A DNA stretch of 64,000 nucleotides from Aquila chrysaetos chrysaetos. Its lineage: Eukaryota > Chordata > Aves > Accipitriformes > Accipitridae. The notes under the pieces were generated by a model. It saw only the letters and a program-made list of their open reading frames with translations. It was not told where the DNA came from and did not search any database. The stretch lies in NCBI RefSeq assembly GCF_900496995.4, contig NC_044018.1:14098501-14162500 (forward strand), in the 5' to 3' direction. Made by a program: the position numbers and the translations under genes. Below are positions 38,101-50,919 of the stretch, piece by piece. Positions within the stretch are counted from its first letter, which is position 1, and every line of letters starts with the position of its first letter.

Positions 38101-40257
38101 AAGTATTTTTGTTTTTTCATTTGTTTGTTTGTTCGTTTCCCTTCAAGAGTCTCCCAAGTCTTAAAGATAAGGAATCATACACACACACAAAAGGAGAAAA
38201 TAAGCAACCTTGACAAACCTAACAGGCAAAGGTGAGACTCCAATGTTGACATCATCACATGAAAAATAGGTGATGGTAGGAAACGGTGTCTGATGTTCTT
38301 TGGTCCTGAAAGCTCCATATAGTTTCAATTCATTCCTTCAGCAATTTCAGTCTCGTCATGAGAATTGGTATGATTATTCCTCTACTTCTACCACAAAAGC
38401 TTCAGGAAGTTGGTGTAGCATAAAAGTTACAGTTACTCTGCTTCCCACTTCTTCCTGCCTCCCTCTTCTCCCCAGTAGAGAAATAGTACGGTTTCTAATA
38501 ATAGGGGTTTGAACGCAGGTGTATGGAAGAAAAAATTCAGCTCTAATTCAGTGTTCCACAACTGAGCGATGTCTTGATGAAGGTCATTCTGAATCATGAA
38601 TTGTAAGGCTGGCTGCAGAGTTGACATCTGCAGCATTTCAGAGCTTGAGAAGCCTAGTAAGCTGACCAGGTAGGTTAGGCAACCCTCTGAAGAGAACTAG
38701 TGGATGAGGATTTACAATAAATCCCAAGATGCAGGCTGCTCTGACGTTTTCTGCTGAATCAAAGAGCAGATGGTATCGCTGCTATTTGGTCTTCAGAATC
38801 TTAAGCAGGCTTCTATGCTGTGAGTATGAAGCTATTCACTGTTATCTATTAAATTGGATGGCAATAGGCAACTCAACAAACCAATTTTTGGTAGGAGTAC
38901 TTTCATTTGTTTATGAAAAGTCCAGGAACTCTCACTCCTACAGCAGAGATTTATTCTTTTTTTTTGATGTTTACAATCCTTCCCAATCTAAATTACTGTC
39001 ATGTGGTATAAAAAAATCCAACATGCCCTAAAATCCAAATACATTTAACTGTGTCATTGGTTGCTGCTTATGTCTGATGGAGTAAAAGGGACAAATTTGA
39101 AGATCATGTGAGGTCAATATTTACCTAGCTTAGTTTTTGAAACCATGACCAGAATCACCAATGAACCAAAACCATTATTTGTCCACCTCTAGAGATGATC
39201 ATATTTTCAGAAGACATTATGAAAAGAAAATTATTTGATCAGCAGAAGTTTAGTGTGATATCTGAAAGTAGGAGAAAAAAGATTTATTTGGTTCTCTATT
39301 AAAATGTTCTAATCCTTAAATGCAAGCAAGAAATAAAACCAATTATATCTACTCCTTACAACCGAAAAAGTGTTTTCATCAAAGTAATGAGGATTTCAGA
39401 ATTATTTGGATTTTTATATGCATTTTCAAAACTTATTCTAAAATGCACTCGTTATGAGTGAATAACTAATTCAATTTAATAAAACAAGTGTTAACTATTA
39501 CATTTTTCCAAAAATAGATATTACCACTTTTTATTTCAAGATGGGATTATTTAAATGTATTTGTAAATTCTTCCAGTAATGAAAAAAAATAAGTAAAGGT
39601 CAAGCCTTAGAATAAAGACCTGGTGCCAATTATATTACTGTAAACAAGATATCAGTTTCATTCCCTGCTTTATCTCTGATCTACTTTTTACGCTTCATGA
39701 GGAATGACTTAAGCAGGGACCACGAAGTGGTGTTGGAATTTCTCAGGCAGCCATTTTCATTAGATAATTTTCAGTCAAGTGTGAAATTCACCAAGGGACC
39801 ATTTAAGATTTCTGCATCCTTTTTTTAGTCTGGATATCCTTTATTCATCTGTCTTTCTAGATAGGAAATGTCATTATTTGATGGCATTTGATAGAGTGAT
39901 TTATGGCATCTGATCAATTGGAGCTTATACCATCACAGCAAACTTGAAAAAAGTATAGATGAGCAGTGAAATAAGGATATACAAGTGCTTCCCGTCATTG
40001 TCTTGCATTGTAACATTTGTCAGCTAGGACCTAAATTTCAATACTGCGAATTCAAGAGGTCAAGAAGAGAACCTGCAGAAAGGTAGCTTGAATTTTTTAT
40101 TACATAAATTGACCTTTGATACTTGAGAGTTGTGCAACATTAGCACTTCAATGTCTTCTTCATTTTAAGTAGTTTCTTTCATATTCTGTGCCATGGCAGT
40201 TACAGACAGAGTATAGCCATGGACAAATTGAGTCTAGAGAGAGCTTCAGAAGCAAGT

Positions 40258-40328
40258 CTGGCCCTCATTCAAAACCCTTTGAAATGGACGAAAGAGTGTC
40301 TATTGACTTCGATGGACTTTGGCTTGCC
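40258..40328. repeat. Imperfect inverted repeat, copy 1
   Basis: The left arm (CCCTCATTCAAAACCCTTTG) and right arm (TTCGATGGACTTTGGCTTGC) are imperfect reverse complements around a short spacer. The layout and wording match the repeat at 50854-50919. It fits the ancient dispersed CATTGACTTCAATGG-bearing repeats seen widely in reptiles and birds, though I cannot name the family. Confidence 0.6.
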
Positions 40329-43300
40329 CAGTCTTGGGTTCTGATCATGGCTTCAGATGATGTTCATATATTTTATTCAATTGCTGATTATTTATATGTA
40401 TTGAACAGCACTTGGAATAGGTCCAGGACTTTTGCTTCCAGGATGGTGCTTTAACAGTGAATGCAAGAATATAATTCCTTTTTTTAATATCTCTGAATTT
40501 TCTGTGATTTCCTGCACAGTGACACAAATTTTGCATTAGGGACATCTTCCATCACTCTAGAATTAGGCCAGGGGTGACTGGACAGGTGAGGTAAGACGGA
40601 ATGCTCATGGACAAAAGAGGAAAGAAATTACTGTTCTCATAAAAATTACCTCTGTAACCACTCAGGCCTGGGTCAAAATTACACATATCAGGTTGTGGCA
40701 GAAAACAGTTTTCATTGCATTTCACTGGATTCCAAAGCTAGCTGACTGTGGGAAAAGGTAAGACTGCAAGCATTATAAGGAACTGTCAGACCAAGAGCAA
40801 GGTACCTGGGAAATAACAGCTTTTCTGCTTTAGAAAAGCCAAAGAGATGTGACTAAGTGTTCCTGTGATTTCAGAAAGTGAGACTAAGTCTTTGAAAGTT
40901 TGTGGCCTCTACCTCCACTTCTGTGAGTGGAATGTGCTGATCTAGGAACATTACAAGGGGGACAAATGATCTTACCACCTGCTGCCTGAATCGAGCACTT
41001 ACCCACAGGTCAGCAGTCTTGTCAAAGAGATTTGCATTGATGGAATATGAAATGGCATTACCATCAAAACATATAAGATCCTTTCCTTTGAAGAAAAGCA
41101 ACAGCTACACTAACTTTGAAGTTTGAGGACAGGAGGGTAATTAGTTCAAAAGTACTAGACACCAATGGAGAAATGAATTCAATGTTGCCACTAACAGAAA
41201 CTGACAGTTTCAAACCCTGAAAGATGGTCTTCTTACAACAATTTTCAATGACAAGTCCCCAGCTAATGAGCTGATTTTGGACCATAAGAATGGAATCACC
41301 CAAATAACCGTGTCCAGTCCTCAAAAAAAGCTAATCTTTCTGCTATACATAAATAGATTTCACAGAACATCTGCTCCGTGTGCCACCATACCCTCATGAG
41401 CCACAGACTATTTCCAATAATCCACATGTCACAGGAATAAAGCAGAGGAGATTGTGGGAATTGCATGAATTCTGTTAAATAAAACTTTGCAGATGATGTT
41501 AGAAAGTGGACTACACTACATGCTACAGAAGAGCAAACTCCCTCCGCTGCTTGCAAAAGACTGAACAAGAATCAGGTTAATGAAGAAAGAAGTCCTTGAA
41601 CATATGAACAAAATACAGCAATTAAGCACCTGAGAAATTACAGTGCTATTAAAGGTATCAAACTTGAGTCTTCTGCCTGCCTTTAGCTCTGTCTTAACTT
41701 CACCTTTCTTCAGCTTACATTAGCCTCAGCTTTAGAATTTATTTTGAGATTTCTCAGAGCTCTGTTATAATCTCTCGCATCACTTTCAAACCATTTTTTT
41801 TGGCATTGTTTTGAATAACAGCTAAGCTGAGCTGATAATCTTCAAATATGTTAACTCAATCACAAATGATTACATTCACTTCTTACACTTCATTCTCCTG
41901 AAACGCAGTCTGCTGTCTTGTCGCTGTACTGACCATCACTAACACTAACTAAATGAGTTTTGATGAAGACAAGTGGCTATATCTCTGGCTGACTGGACAT
42001 CCTGTCATCTATAGAAATACAGAGCATCATAAGTGTTAAAGCCTTTACTAGTATGGTTACCCAGCTGATATCCTAGAGGATCCATTACTGTGTAAGGATT
42101 CTTAATTTCATAATGCTTATTTTTCTCACTAACACAAGACATCCTTTTAAATGTAATCTATATTAGTTATCCATGTCTTTTCTGTCTGTCTGCAGTTATG
42201 CTACCTAAGATTAAGGTAAGACAAACTTCAACAGTCACCTGAGAATTTTCAGCAAATACAGAATGTATCTGGGTTTTTTTGAACAGAATCTGCTATAACT
42301 AGCATAAAACATGAATTCATAAATATGTGCTGATAATTCTTTTTTTTTTCAGACAAACTTGAAGATTTCACTAACAATATTTAAAACTTTGAGGGGTTTG
42401 GAAATCAGCTTTACATTAGAACACGTCTCACACTCTTTCCCCTCAGAAAAGTTAAAATCAGTTGCAGATCTCCTAAAATGAGCCATCAGATTAACATTTT
42501 CTAAGATATCAGTGGTGGGTTCTCACACTGGAAATCTATTCCTCTGGCAGGCCACCAGAATTTAAATTTGGCAGGCTGTAGTGTAGTGTAAGGTTTACTT
42601 GTTCAATCAAGCATTCAATTAACTAACATGTCAGTATGTTGGTCCTTTGTGAGACAAATAAAAGGCAGCTAAAGTGCATTGAGCCATCTGAATGGATAGT
42701 TGTGTAATTAATATTTGTTTTTAATTTATTGTAAGATGTCCAGATGCTCTGGCAATCAGTTCCTGGGAAATCCTTAAAATAACTGACTGAGTTCTGTAAA
42801 CTTACTAGAGGGCAGCAGGTTTTCCTCTGTGTGTGATTAGAATTGGGCAAATGATTCATGAGACCTTTTCAAATTTTTTTTTTTTAACCTTTTTTTTTTT
42901 ATTAATACATTGTTTACAGTTACCATATAATTTCTGTGTAATTGCTTATTTGTTAAATATTAGGGTCTAACAATTTTCTACAGTCTATCTAAGACTGTCA
43001 TTGTTTTGGGATCACACAGCATTCTCCAATTCAGTAAACCAAGCTTTATTAGTCTGAGGTTTGACAAAGCAGTGGAGCTCATCTTGGGAGAGAAGAAAGC
43101 ATGTAGTTTCAGGACATTTTTTTCTCAGTTAATCTCATCTTTGTTAGCTACTCCAGCAGTAGGTTAATCCGAGTTGTGTAAAAACTAAACAGGGAGAGAG
43201 AAAGGCAGTTGAAGGGGGTGATTTTATTACATGCGTGTTGAGATAGGATGAGTTGTCCTCTGAAAACATGGCTCTCCTTCTACTGCTTAAATGAGTATAC

Positions 43301-45540
43301 ATACAACTTACAGGTGAAAAAGTTGGAGGAGGGAGGAAATCAGAGCCTTTCAGTCTGTTTTTGTCCCACTTAACTACAGCACGTAAACTAAGCGCATTGC
43401 TATGCTAGACACCTCCTATAGCCAATGGAGATGCAGGTATCTTCAGAGAATGATGTAGCTTGGACACCCCATTCCCATTAAGTACTGAAAAAGCCTAAGT
43501 CCATATTGATAATTGAAATCAGATGAATCAGATCTTTATGTAACAAAACTTTGTATTTCGCCATGGTCTCAGAGTAAATGGGATGCTTCTCAGCTAACCA
43601 AAAGAGATAAGAAGCTAGGCTGAGTGGCTATATTGCACGTTTTATACTTACATTACGTGATGACACTGACACCATAGGAATTGCAAGAACATTTCTAAAC
43701 ATCACTTCACTGGCGACCATTTGTCAGGCTTATATGATACTACAGGCCTTAGCGGGAGGACTATTATGCGTGCCACTGTGCCACCTCCAACACACTATTT
43801 TGTGTGTCTAGTAAGTCCTAGAATTTATTTTTATCTCCATTCCCTGTTGCATTTGCATCATTCAATTTTGCATTGCCCCCCACTCATACATTGGATGAAA
43901 TGTCATTTGCAGAAGGATCATTCCCACTACTATCACCCCTGGCTTATTTTTCCTCTGACCAAAGTCGCATTGATTTTTCTATTGCCTTCTTCCTGGCTAA
44001 CAGTTAATGATCACACTCAATGTACAGATAATAGAGATGCCAGTATCCTTATAGTGGCTAGCTGTGATCACACAGAGCCATTCTCGCACACAAATACTCA
44101 CAAACAAAAGTAGTAATAGAGATCCCACAAGCATTCATATCTAAAACTACATTTATTTGAATAATAATCGAAACCTCACCAAGAAGGCGTAGATTAGCTC
44201 ATAGATCAGATTTAAGGAATACCTTTTCAATCTCTACATCTTGCATTCAAGATATAGTGGGTTCATTTTTAAGATAAACCTCTTAGCAACTACCTTTTTT
44301 ACATGTAATATACTGGGCTAACCTCTGTGTTTAAAAATTCTAATATATTTAATGTTTAGTAGGATACAATATTCAATTCTACGTTTTGTAAGATTTATTT
44401 TACATCTATGAAAGCTTTTTTAAAGTATGTGAGTAATATTTTCCAAGCTCCATTTAAGCTGTCCTCAATGTTCAGTTTCTGACTGGAGACTGCTTGGCAG
44501 CTCCATTTTCAGGTGGCAGAAGTTTGATGTTGTTTGGAAAAAATAACCAGTTTGAGAGGTCTTCAGTGAAGTGCTGAGAAGATGAGGCACCACAAATGAC
44601 TAGTCATATTTGCAAAACACTGACCATTATGAACAAAACCAATACAAAACTAATTGTTCCATGGTTTTGAGCTATTCAGTCTGAAACTAGTTCATCTAAG
44701 ATTTGGAATGCTTAAAGAATATGACTTGAGTTTTCCTGTCAATGTGACAAATTTATTAAACTCAAAATGGTACATTTTCCTTTTCCTCAGCATTGTTTGT
44801 TTCAGTAAACTACACCTGAATTTTGAAAAAAGGTCTATGGATCTTGCAAACTGAACTGTTCCATAAATACCGATACAAATCTTACTCCTTTTTGATGGAA
44901 AATAGAAATATATGACAGTCCATAGCTGAACATGAAACAAATTCTTCCTCTGACATTTTATGTTCCTGCTTTATTTCCATTCACGTTATCTTGGACATTA
45001 TTCTTAGGAAAGTCATTAGAAGCTCAAAGGTATGTATGAGATTAAGGATTTCAGGAGAATGAAATTGAAGATAGGTTTTCAGTACTGATATCACTTGCAG
45101 TATGCAAACATTTGACATTTCTATTGCTCTTGGGTACATTATCAGCAGACAGTGAACTCAACTTTGGGTTCCTATGGATTAAGAAAAGTTACTAGTGTGT
45201 TGTGAAATGGAAAAGCAAAAGATTATCTTCTTTATTCAGCATAAGTATGCAAGCTTCTAGCATGCCAAAATGTAAAGGGTATCATTTCTATAATTGGTGC
45301 TCCTAACACAGTGAAAGTTTTATCTGTGTGTTTCTGAGTTTATCTGTATACAAAGCATAAATATAAAAGAACAGCCCAAGATTTCTGCTGAGCGTGACTT
45401 TTTTTTAGAACCTTTTTCTTCTGCCAAGCTTTTTTCCCCCATTCCTTCAACTTGAAGTTGAGATAAAGAAGTAGGAAACTCTTTTACAGGCCTTAGCTAG
45501 AGCTAATGGGACCCAGGCAATATTACTGCCAGGATGAATC

Positions 45541-45670
45541 TGCATATTAACTGACCCTTTGTGTAGGGGTCTAGCACCTGACACTCTTTTATATTGCCAT
45601 AATTAAAATGAGTTGATGGGTCAATTAAAGTGAACTTTTCAATATTAATGACCTTTGATTACACCTGACT
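45541..45670. promoter_or_regulatory. Candidate conserved regulatory block
   Basis: A 130-base interval is unusually dense in recognisable transcription-factor words: homeodomain-type ATAATTAAAA (45599-45608) and TCAATTAAAG (45621-45630), nuclear-receptor-like TGACCTTTG (45649-45657) overlapping a TCF/LEF-like CTTTGAT, and two E-boxes inside the identical octamer CACCTGAC (45575-45582 and 45662-45669). A TGACCCTTTG variant at 45552-45561 pairs with the first CACCTGAC, so the same two words recur in the same order. There is no coding frame. The regulatory call is inference from composition alone. Confidence 0.3.
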
Positions 45671-47117
45671 GAAGAATCAATGGTATAAAGTCAGCACAGG
45701 CTAGAAATACTAATCCAGAAAGCCTGTCAGGTAGGCAGACATACATGTAACAAGGTCTGAATTTAAAGCTAAAGTAGGGCTGTGTCGTATTAGCAAATAA
45801 ACAGAGTCATATCATATAGTTCTATGATAAACATTAACAGGTCCTTGCATTCATCTAAGGTACCTCTGTTCAATGAAGTTGTAGCTTAACATGCAATCTA
45901 AGTTTCTTAAAAATAACTGTTGCTGACACTCAGTCAGATGTTTTAATTACCAGCAATGTTATGGTGGTCCATGATTTCTTATACTGCATCTGCTTTCAGT
46001 AGCAATACATTTATTTATTTATTTCAATAAAATTCTTTTATTAAAGGACTTCAGCAGGATAGGTGAGTGAATTCTTTTTCTTCCACAGCCTCTGGAAATG
46101 ACAGTATTCTCTGGGCAAGGATTCAGTTCTGACAGTCTCTACAACAGTGATTTCTAGAGATGGGTTTGTTCATGGAAAAGGGCCTTATACCACCCACAAG
46201 TGGTTTGATGAGGAGGAAGAATTTTGGATAGGTAAAAAGATCCATAATCTTTTATCGGGTGAGACAAAAACTTCATGGGTAAGGATGCAGAATAACTGGG
46301 CTATTCTAGTTCTTGAAATGAGATTTCATCTGTCAAGGACTCAGAAGTATAACTCTCAGCAATCCAGTCCACACGGAGCACTCACAGGTCCTGACAGAGC
46401 TGATTTTCCCCCTGTACCCATTAGGTAAGATTTCTAAAAGCAGTCAGTGTTAGCCTAACTGTGGCCCAAATAAATTTGGTGAAGGTTCACCAATGAGTTC
46501 AATGGGGAGAGTCAAACCAATAGTGAGTGCTTTTCAAAATCCCACCATTTAGCTTTCGAAATAAACATATCAGTTCCAAGAAAAGTAAGATTAGAAAAGT
46601 CAAGAAGTATCAATGCCAGCCACCTCTTTACTTAGGAACAACTATACAACAATAGCTGAGCATGTCTGAACAATAGAACACAGCTAATTTCAGTGTTATG
46701 CTTCCAAAATATTGCAATGAGGGGTAAAAACACACAAATTATGAAAAAACCTTTGTGGCACTATCCATTAAAATATGCCAAAGAGAAAGACGGATGGATA
46801 CTTCGCTGGAGCATTCTTTTATTTATAAATACACAGTCAGTAGCAGCATAGTTTATTCTAAAAGGGTACTTCATTATTGCAAAGTGTAGTGCTCCTTGAT
46901 ATTTTTTCCTCCAGTAAGTAGCAATATGTCAAAACCCACATATTTAACTCACTTCTCTTGATGTCAGAAGACCATGGCATACCCTAAAGAACAAATATTT
47001 GAGTAGTGTTAAAATCCTGTCAGTGAAGTCTTGGGTATCCATCTGTTGCACAGATAATATACATACTGAAATGACTGCCATTTATTACCAATACTAACAA
47101 AATAGTCAAGACTTCTT

Positions 47118-47205
47118 GTGTGTATTTATGCATAATATATACACACACAGTATGTATATTTATATACAAGTATATCAGTTATATATCAATATGCATATAA
47201 ATTTC
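47118..47205. repeat. AT/CA-rich low-complexity tract
   Basis: Irregular alternation of TATATA, ACACACAC and TATGTATA units without a strict period. It looks like a decayed dinucleotide microsatellite. Confidence 0.6.
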
Positions 47206-50200
47206 TGCTTAAATAATTACAAACAATTAGTATTTTTTTCAGGCTCAGTTTTTATATTGCTTTCAGCTGACTGAAAGGGCATATGGAAACAATAGGAACA
47301 TACGGAAAAAGAAGATCTGGTTTAAGACCAGATTGTGATATGTTTACTCATGTTGAATAACATACAAGGAATATTCCTTCTGTGGCATAAAGTACTCTGC
47401 CGTGAAGAAGTGTCACAATGCAGCAGTTTGTATTTACTCACGCTGTTAGATATTTGCTATTTATTTACCTGCAGCAGTGACAGCGTCATGTCAGAACTAA
47501 ATCTGGCGTTTGATTGTTTCATTTATTTGCAAGTTTTACCCCATGATAATTTTCTTGAATTAAGGTTACTCTTTTATTTACACAAACTGGGAACAAGCTC
47601 TTACCTCTACTGTATAGGAATTACCAAGAAGGATTATTGAATTCTCCCATTTATAAGCATTATGCTGCTTAGTTTATGAGCTTAAAAATACAACTTTTCA
47701 GAATAGGTTGCCAATGCCACTCTGTATCCAAATAGTGTTTTAAACTGTGAAAATTATTTGCTACTTAAGGCTGATGACACACTGCATATTTTACTCACCC
47801 TATTTTGCCTAGGAAGTAGCATAGATCTCCAAAGTGTGAATGGTTTTACGTATGAGGGGTGCACGGTTACTCACCCTCATGCACCTCGGAGAAGAGAAAG
47901 AAAGACTAGAATTTCAAGCTTAGCTCTGGACATCTTCCTTCCACAGCCTGAAGTTTAACTGCAAACTCTGCCACCCTTTTCTGTTGTACACACGTTGGTT
48001 CCAAATTCCACCTGAGTTCCTGTCAAAATAGCTGGAGATATTGGCTCTACAGCACTTCAGAGGCTCAAGCCAGTACACTAAACTCCAATTTTCTCTCTGT
48101 GCCCAACACATGTACCCACACAGCCCCACAAGAGAAAGTCAAAGGGGTGTTTGAAAAGCATTAACCCACTTTACCTAGGAAAATGCCAATTTGCATAGAT
48201 GATTACTGTATGTACAAGTAAGAATATGCAGTTAAGGCCCTTCTGGTAGACATCACACACATGAGCCTTCCATTGAATTCTACAGGAGGTTGATGCTGAG
48301 GTCTTGATCCTGGCTAGTCCTGCTGCTTGATTTTAGCCCAAAATAAACGCCACATGAAGGGGATAGATCTTCTTTTATTTTAAAGATCCTGATCCTGCAA
48401 ACACTTGAAGAGGCAAGCAGTTTTACATACATGGATTATCTGGAGAATCAGAAATGCCCCAAAGCCCCAAAATAAAAATATGGGGGGAAAAAAGAGAAAA
48501 AGCGTCACCATATGAAAGCATCATTTCATTCTGAATGGCGTCTGCTAATGGAAGTTCTATGATTCCTCTAGACATATCCACCTGAATACATTTGTGCTTG
48601 ATGCAAAACATTTAAAATTAAGAAATGAAAGTGCATATTACTAGCTGCTCAGTTATAAATCCTATAAGACAAATTCTAGTTTATTTCTCAAAGGTAAATA
48701 TGCTTAAAGTAACTGTTAATTTCAATGGCATGGTGGCATTTCAATATACAAAAAAATAGAACTTCACTGGAATTTGTATTATTTGAACAAGATAATACTA
48801 TTTTGCAAAAGAGAGAATGCAGAGTGCCACAACCACTTTAAAAAAAAAACAAAACAACCCAGCACTGGTCGTTTGTATCTGTATAGATTATATCTATATA
48901 ATCTGGAGTAAATCCACTGATACACCAAGTAACAGAAGATTCTTAGTTCATTGCCTTTTTCCAACCTAACGTCTACGCTACCCTCTTTTTGATTTACAAG
49001 CAGTTCAGTAAAGTATCTGATCCCAGTATTCATTAATTTTCTTTACAATAAAACTGTAGCAAAAAATCTGACAGATTAAACTAACATTGTGTTAGAGGAT
49101 CCATGAGCACAGGGCAGTTTTACAGGTCAAATCTGAACTCAAAGTACAGGGAAGTTAAATATTTCATAATAATAAAGTAAGCAAATAAATTCCAGACTTG
49201 CCATGGAAACACTGACACTCATGAACTAACAGCAGCACTTGACCACACTGTAGTCATATATTATTATCCTTTAGACCCTAATTCTGCAGTGAAACTGTCC
49301 TCAGCATGGTAGCCCAATCATACCTCCTTACATATTTCTGGATTAATTCTTTGGAACTGGGACTTTCATCTTTCTCCTGGGTTATAAAGCAGAAAACATA
49401 CTGTTTGCACAATGTTAAGCAGCAACACATACAACTTTTTAGTCACAGCCAAGTGTGATTATGGGCAGAACACTGTTAAGCTACTCTAGTAGACATCTTT
49501 CATAGAAAATACTTAAATCTTAAAACTAGCAGTAGCTATCCCAGCCCACTACCTCCTCTGTAGCTGCAGACAGGGGGTTGGGAACCGGGCGGGCTCAGGT
49601 ACCTGATCCCACAAGGTGCTGCATGTCCTGAGACCCAGCATTCCCTCAACTCCAGCGAACGTTGGTTGGAGTTACAGATGTTCAGCACATCACATAAACA
49701 GGTCTATAAACTCTGACAGATTTTTGCACATCACTTACCTGAATATGAAGACACTAAAATGAAATGAGGCAGGATAATTAAGACTGTGCACACTCTAGCA
49801 CAGACCGAGGGCCATTTCTTGTCACACCCTGAAGGACGTATCTCGTTACACCCTGCTTTTAATCTGAAATCCACATATGGATCAATAGCATATTGCCCTA
49901 AAAAATACGCTATGAGGGGGTTTGGGTTTTGGGTTTTGTTTTTTTCATTTTATACAACCTTAATGACTTGAAAGGGGAAAAACATCCTACCAAATGAAAC
50001 AAAGTAACCGGGAAACATAAGATGGAGATGGAGACAAAATCTGACAGTGACAAAACCTATTTTGCTACCCATCCTTATGGTCCTCTACCTACATGCACAG
50101 CCAATAACCAGTAAACATTTTGGTCGTGACAGTAGAACATTTCACAAAGGCTCTCTGTGTTTCAAGAGGACATGAATTGAATTTTTAATAAAATGTTAGC

Positions 50201-50853
50201 CTCAAAGCAATTCAAAAGATTGCATTTTGAAAAGACAAAGAAAATCGTATCCAAGCAAAAGAGATTCTATAAAACTGCTACCCAAATAGCTAACAGAAAG
50301 CTTGAAACGTGACACAAAAGAAAGATGTGCAAAGTATCCTAACACCGCAGTCATATTACAAGTCAGTACTTCAAGAGCAATGAATGATATAAATATTTAC
50401 CCTAGGTAGCTAGACTGAAGAATGTAAACAGATTCCACGGATATAATATAATTTGTCAATATCTTTACTGCTGGAAATGGAAATGTTAACCCAGGCAGGT
50501 CACTGATCCTGAAAGATGAGTATAATCAATTACATTTTTTACCTGTCAGTCATTCACATCATTGCCTTTCTCGCAGCTGACTGCTCCCCTGCCTTCCATT
50601 TCTTGTTTCAAGGCACTGAACAACTTCTTATACCCACTTTTCACTCAGTCTTTTTCACCATTTCCCTACTGTCGTCTCAGACTAACACTGCTTGTTTCAG
50701 AACTAGTGTGTTTTCTTCCCTTATTTTCACAGTATTGCCTGCTTCCACTGTCTCCCATCTCAGAAAGGTGGCCCTTCTGGTCTCTGAACTGACATCTTAA
50801 ATCTCACTTCTTCTCAAGGTCCACAAATTTTAACCACCTCCTAAACAATAAAA

Positions 50854-50919
50854 CCTGATCCAAAGCTCACTGAAGTCAGTGAGAACCTTTCCATTAACTT
50901 CAATGGACTATGAATCAGG
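50854..50919. repeat. Imperfect inverted repeat, copy 2
   Basis: The arms CCTGATCCAAAGCTCACTGA and the reverse complement of CTTCAATGGACTATGAATCA pair with few mismatches across 66 bases. Inside the left arm is a perfect hairpin, CTCACTGA-AG-TCAGTGAG (50866-50883). Inside the right arm is a near-palindrome, TCCATTAACTTCAATGGA (50890-50907). The block is closely similar to the one at 40258-40328. Confidence 0.7.

Larger units (their letters stand above)
27691..40257. other. Gene-free AT-rich DNA
   Basis: I see no coding exon, RNA gene or clear transposon in this 12.5-kb stretch. It holds low-complexity features listed separately (GA-rich block near 29.6 kb; poly(A) with an 18-bp duplication near 32.1 kb), an A run near 30430-30447, and a TTTG-type run near 38120-38135. 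Confidence 0.5.
40329..50853. other. Gene-free AT-rich DNA
   Basis: No confirmed gene. A possible orphan exon at 41003-41085 (minus) and a motif-dense block at 45541-45670 are treated separately. Fragments resembling the same old reptile/bird repeats occur around 46476-46550, 48256-48313 and 48381-48400. A telomere-like GGGTTTTGGGTTTTG stretch lies near 49917-49940. Confidence 0.5.

Noticed and set aside
40871..41568. Three adjacent minus-strand open frames as a lipid-transfer-protein pseudogene
   Set aside because: A few residues are faintly reminiscent of large lipid-transfer proteins, but the similarity is too weak and the frames too short to call; only the exon-like segment is kept, as a low-confidence finding.
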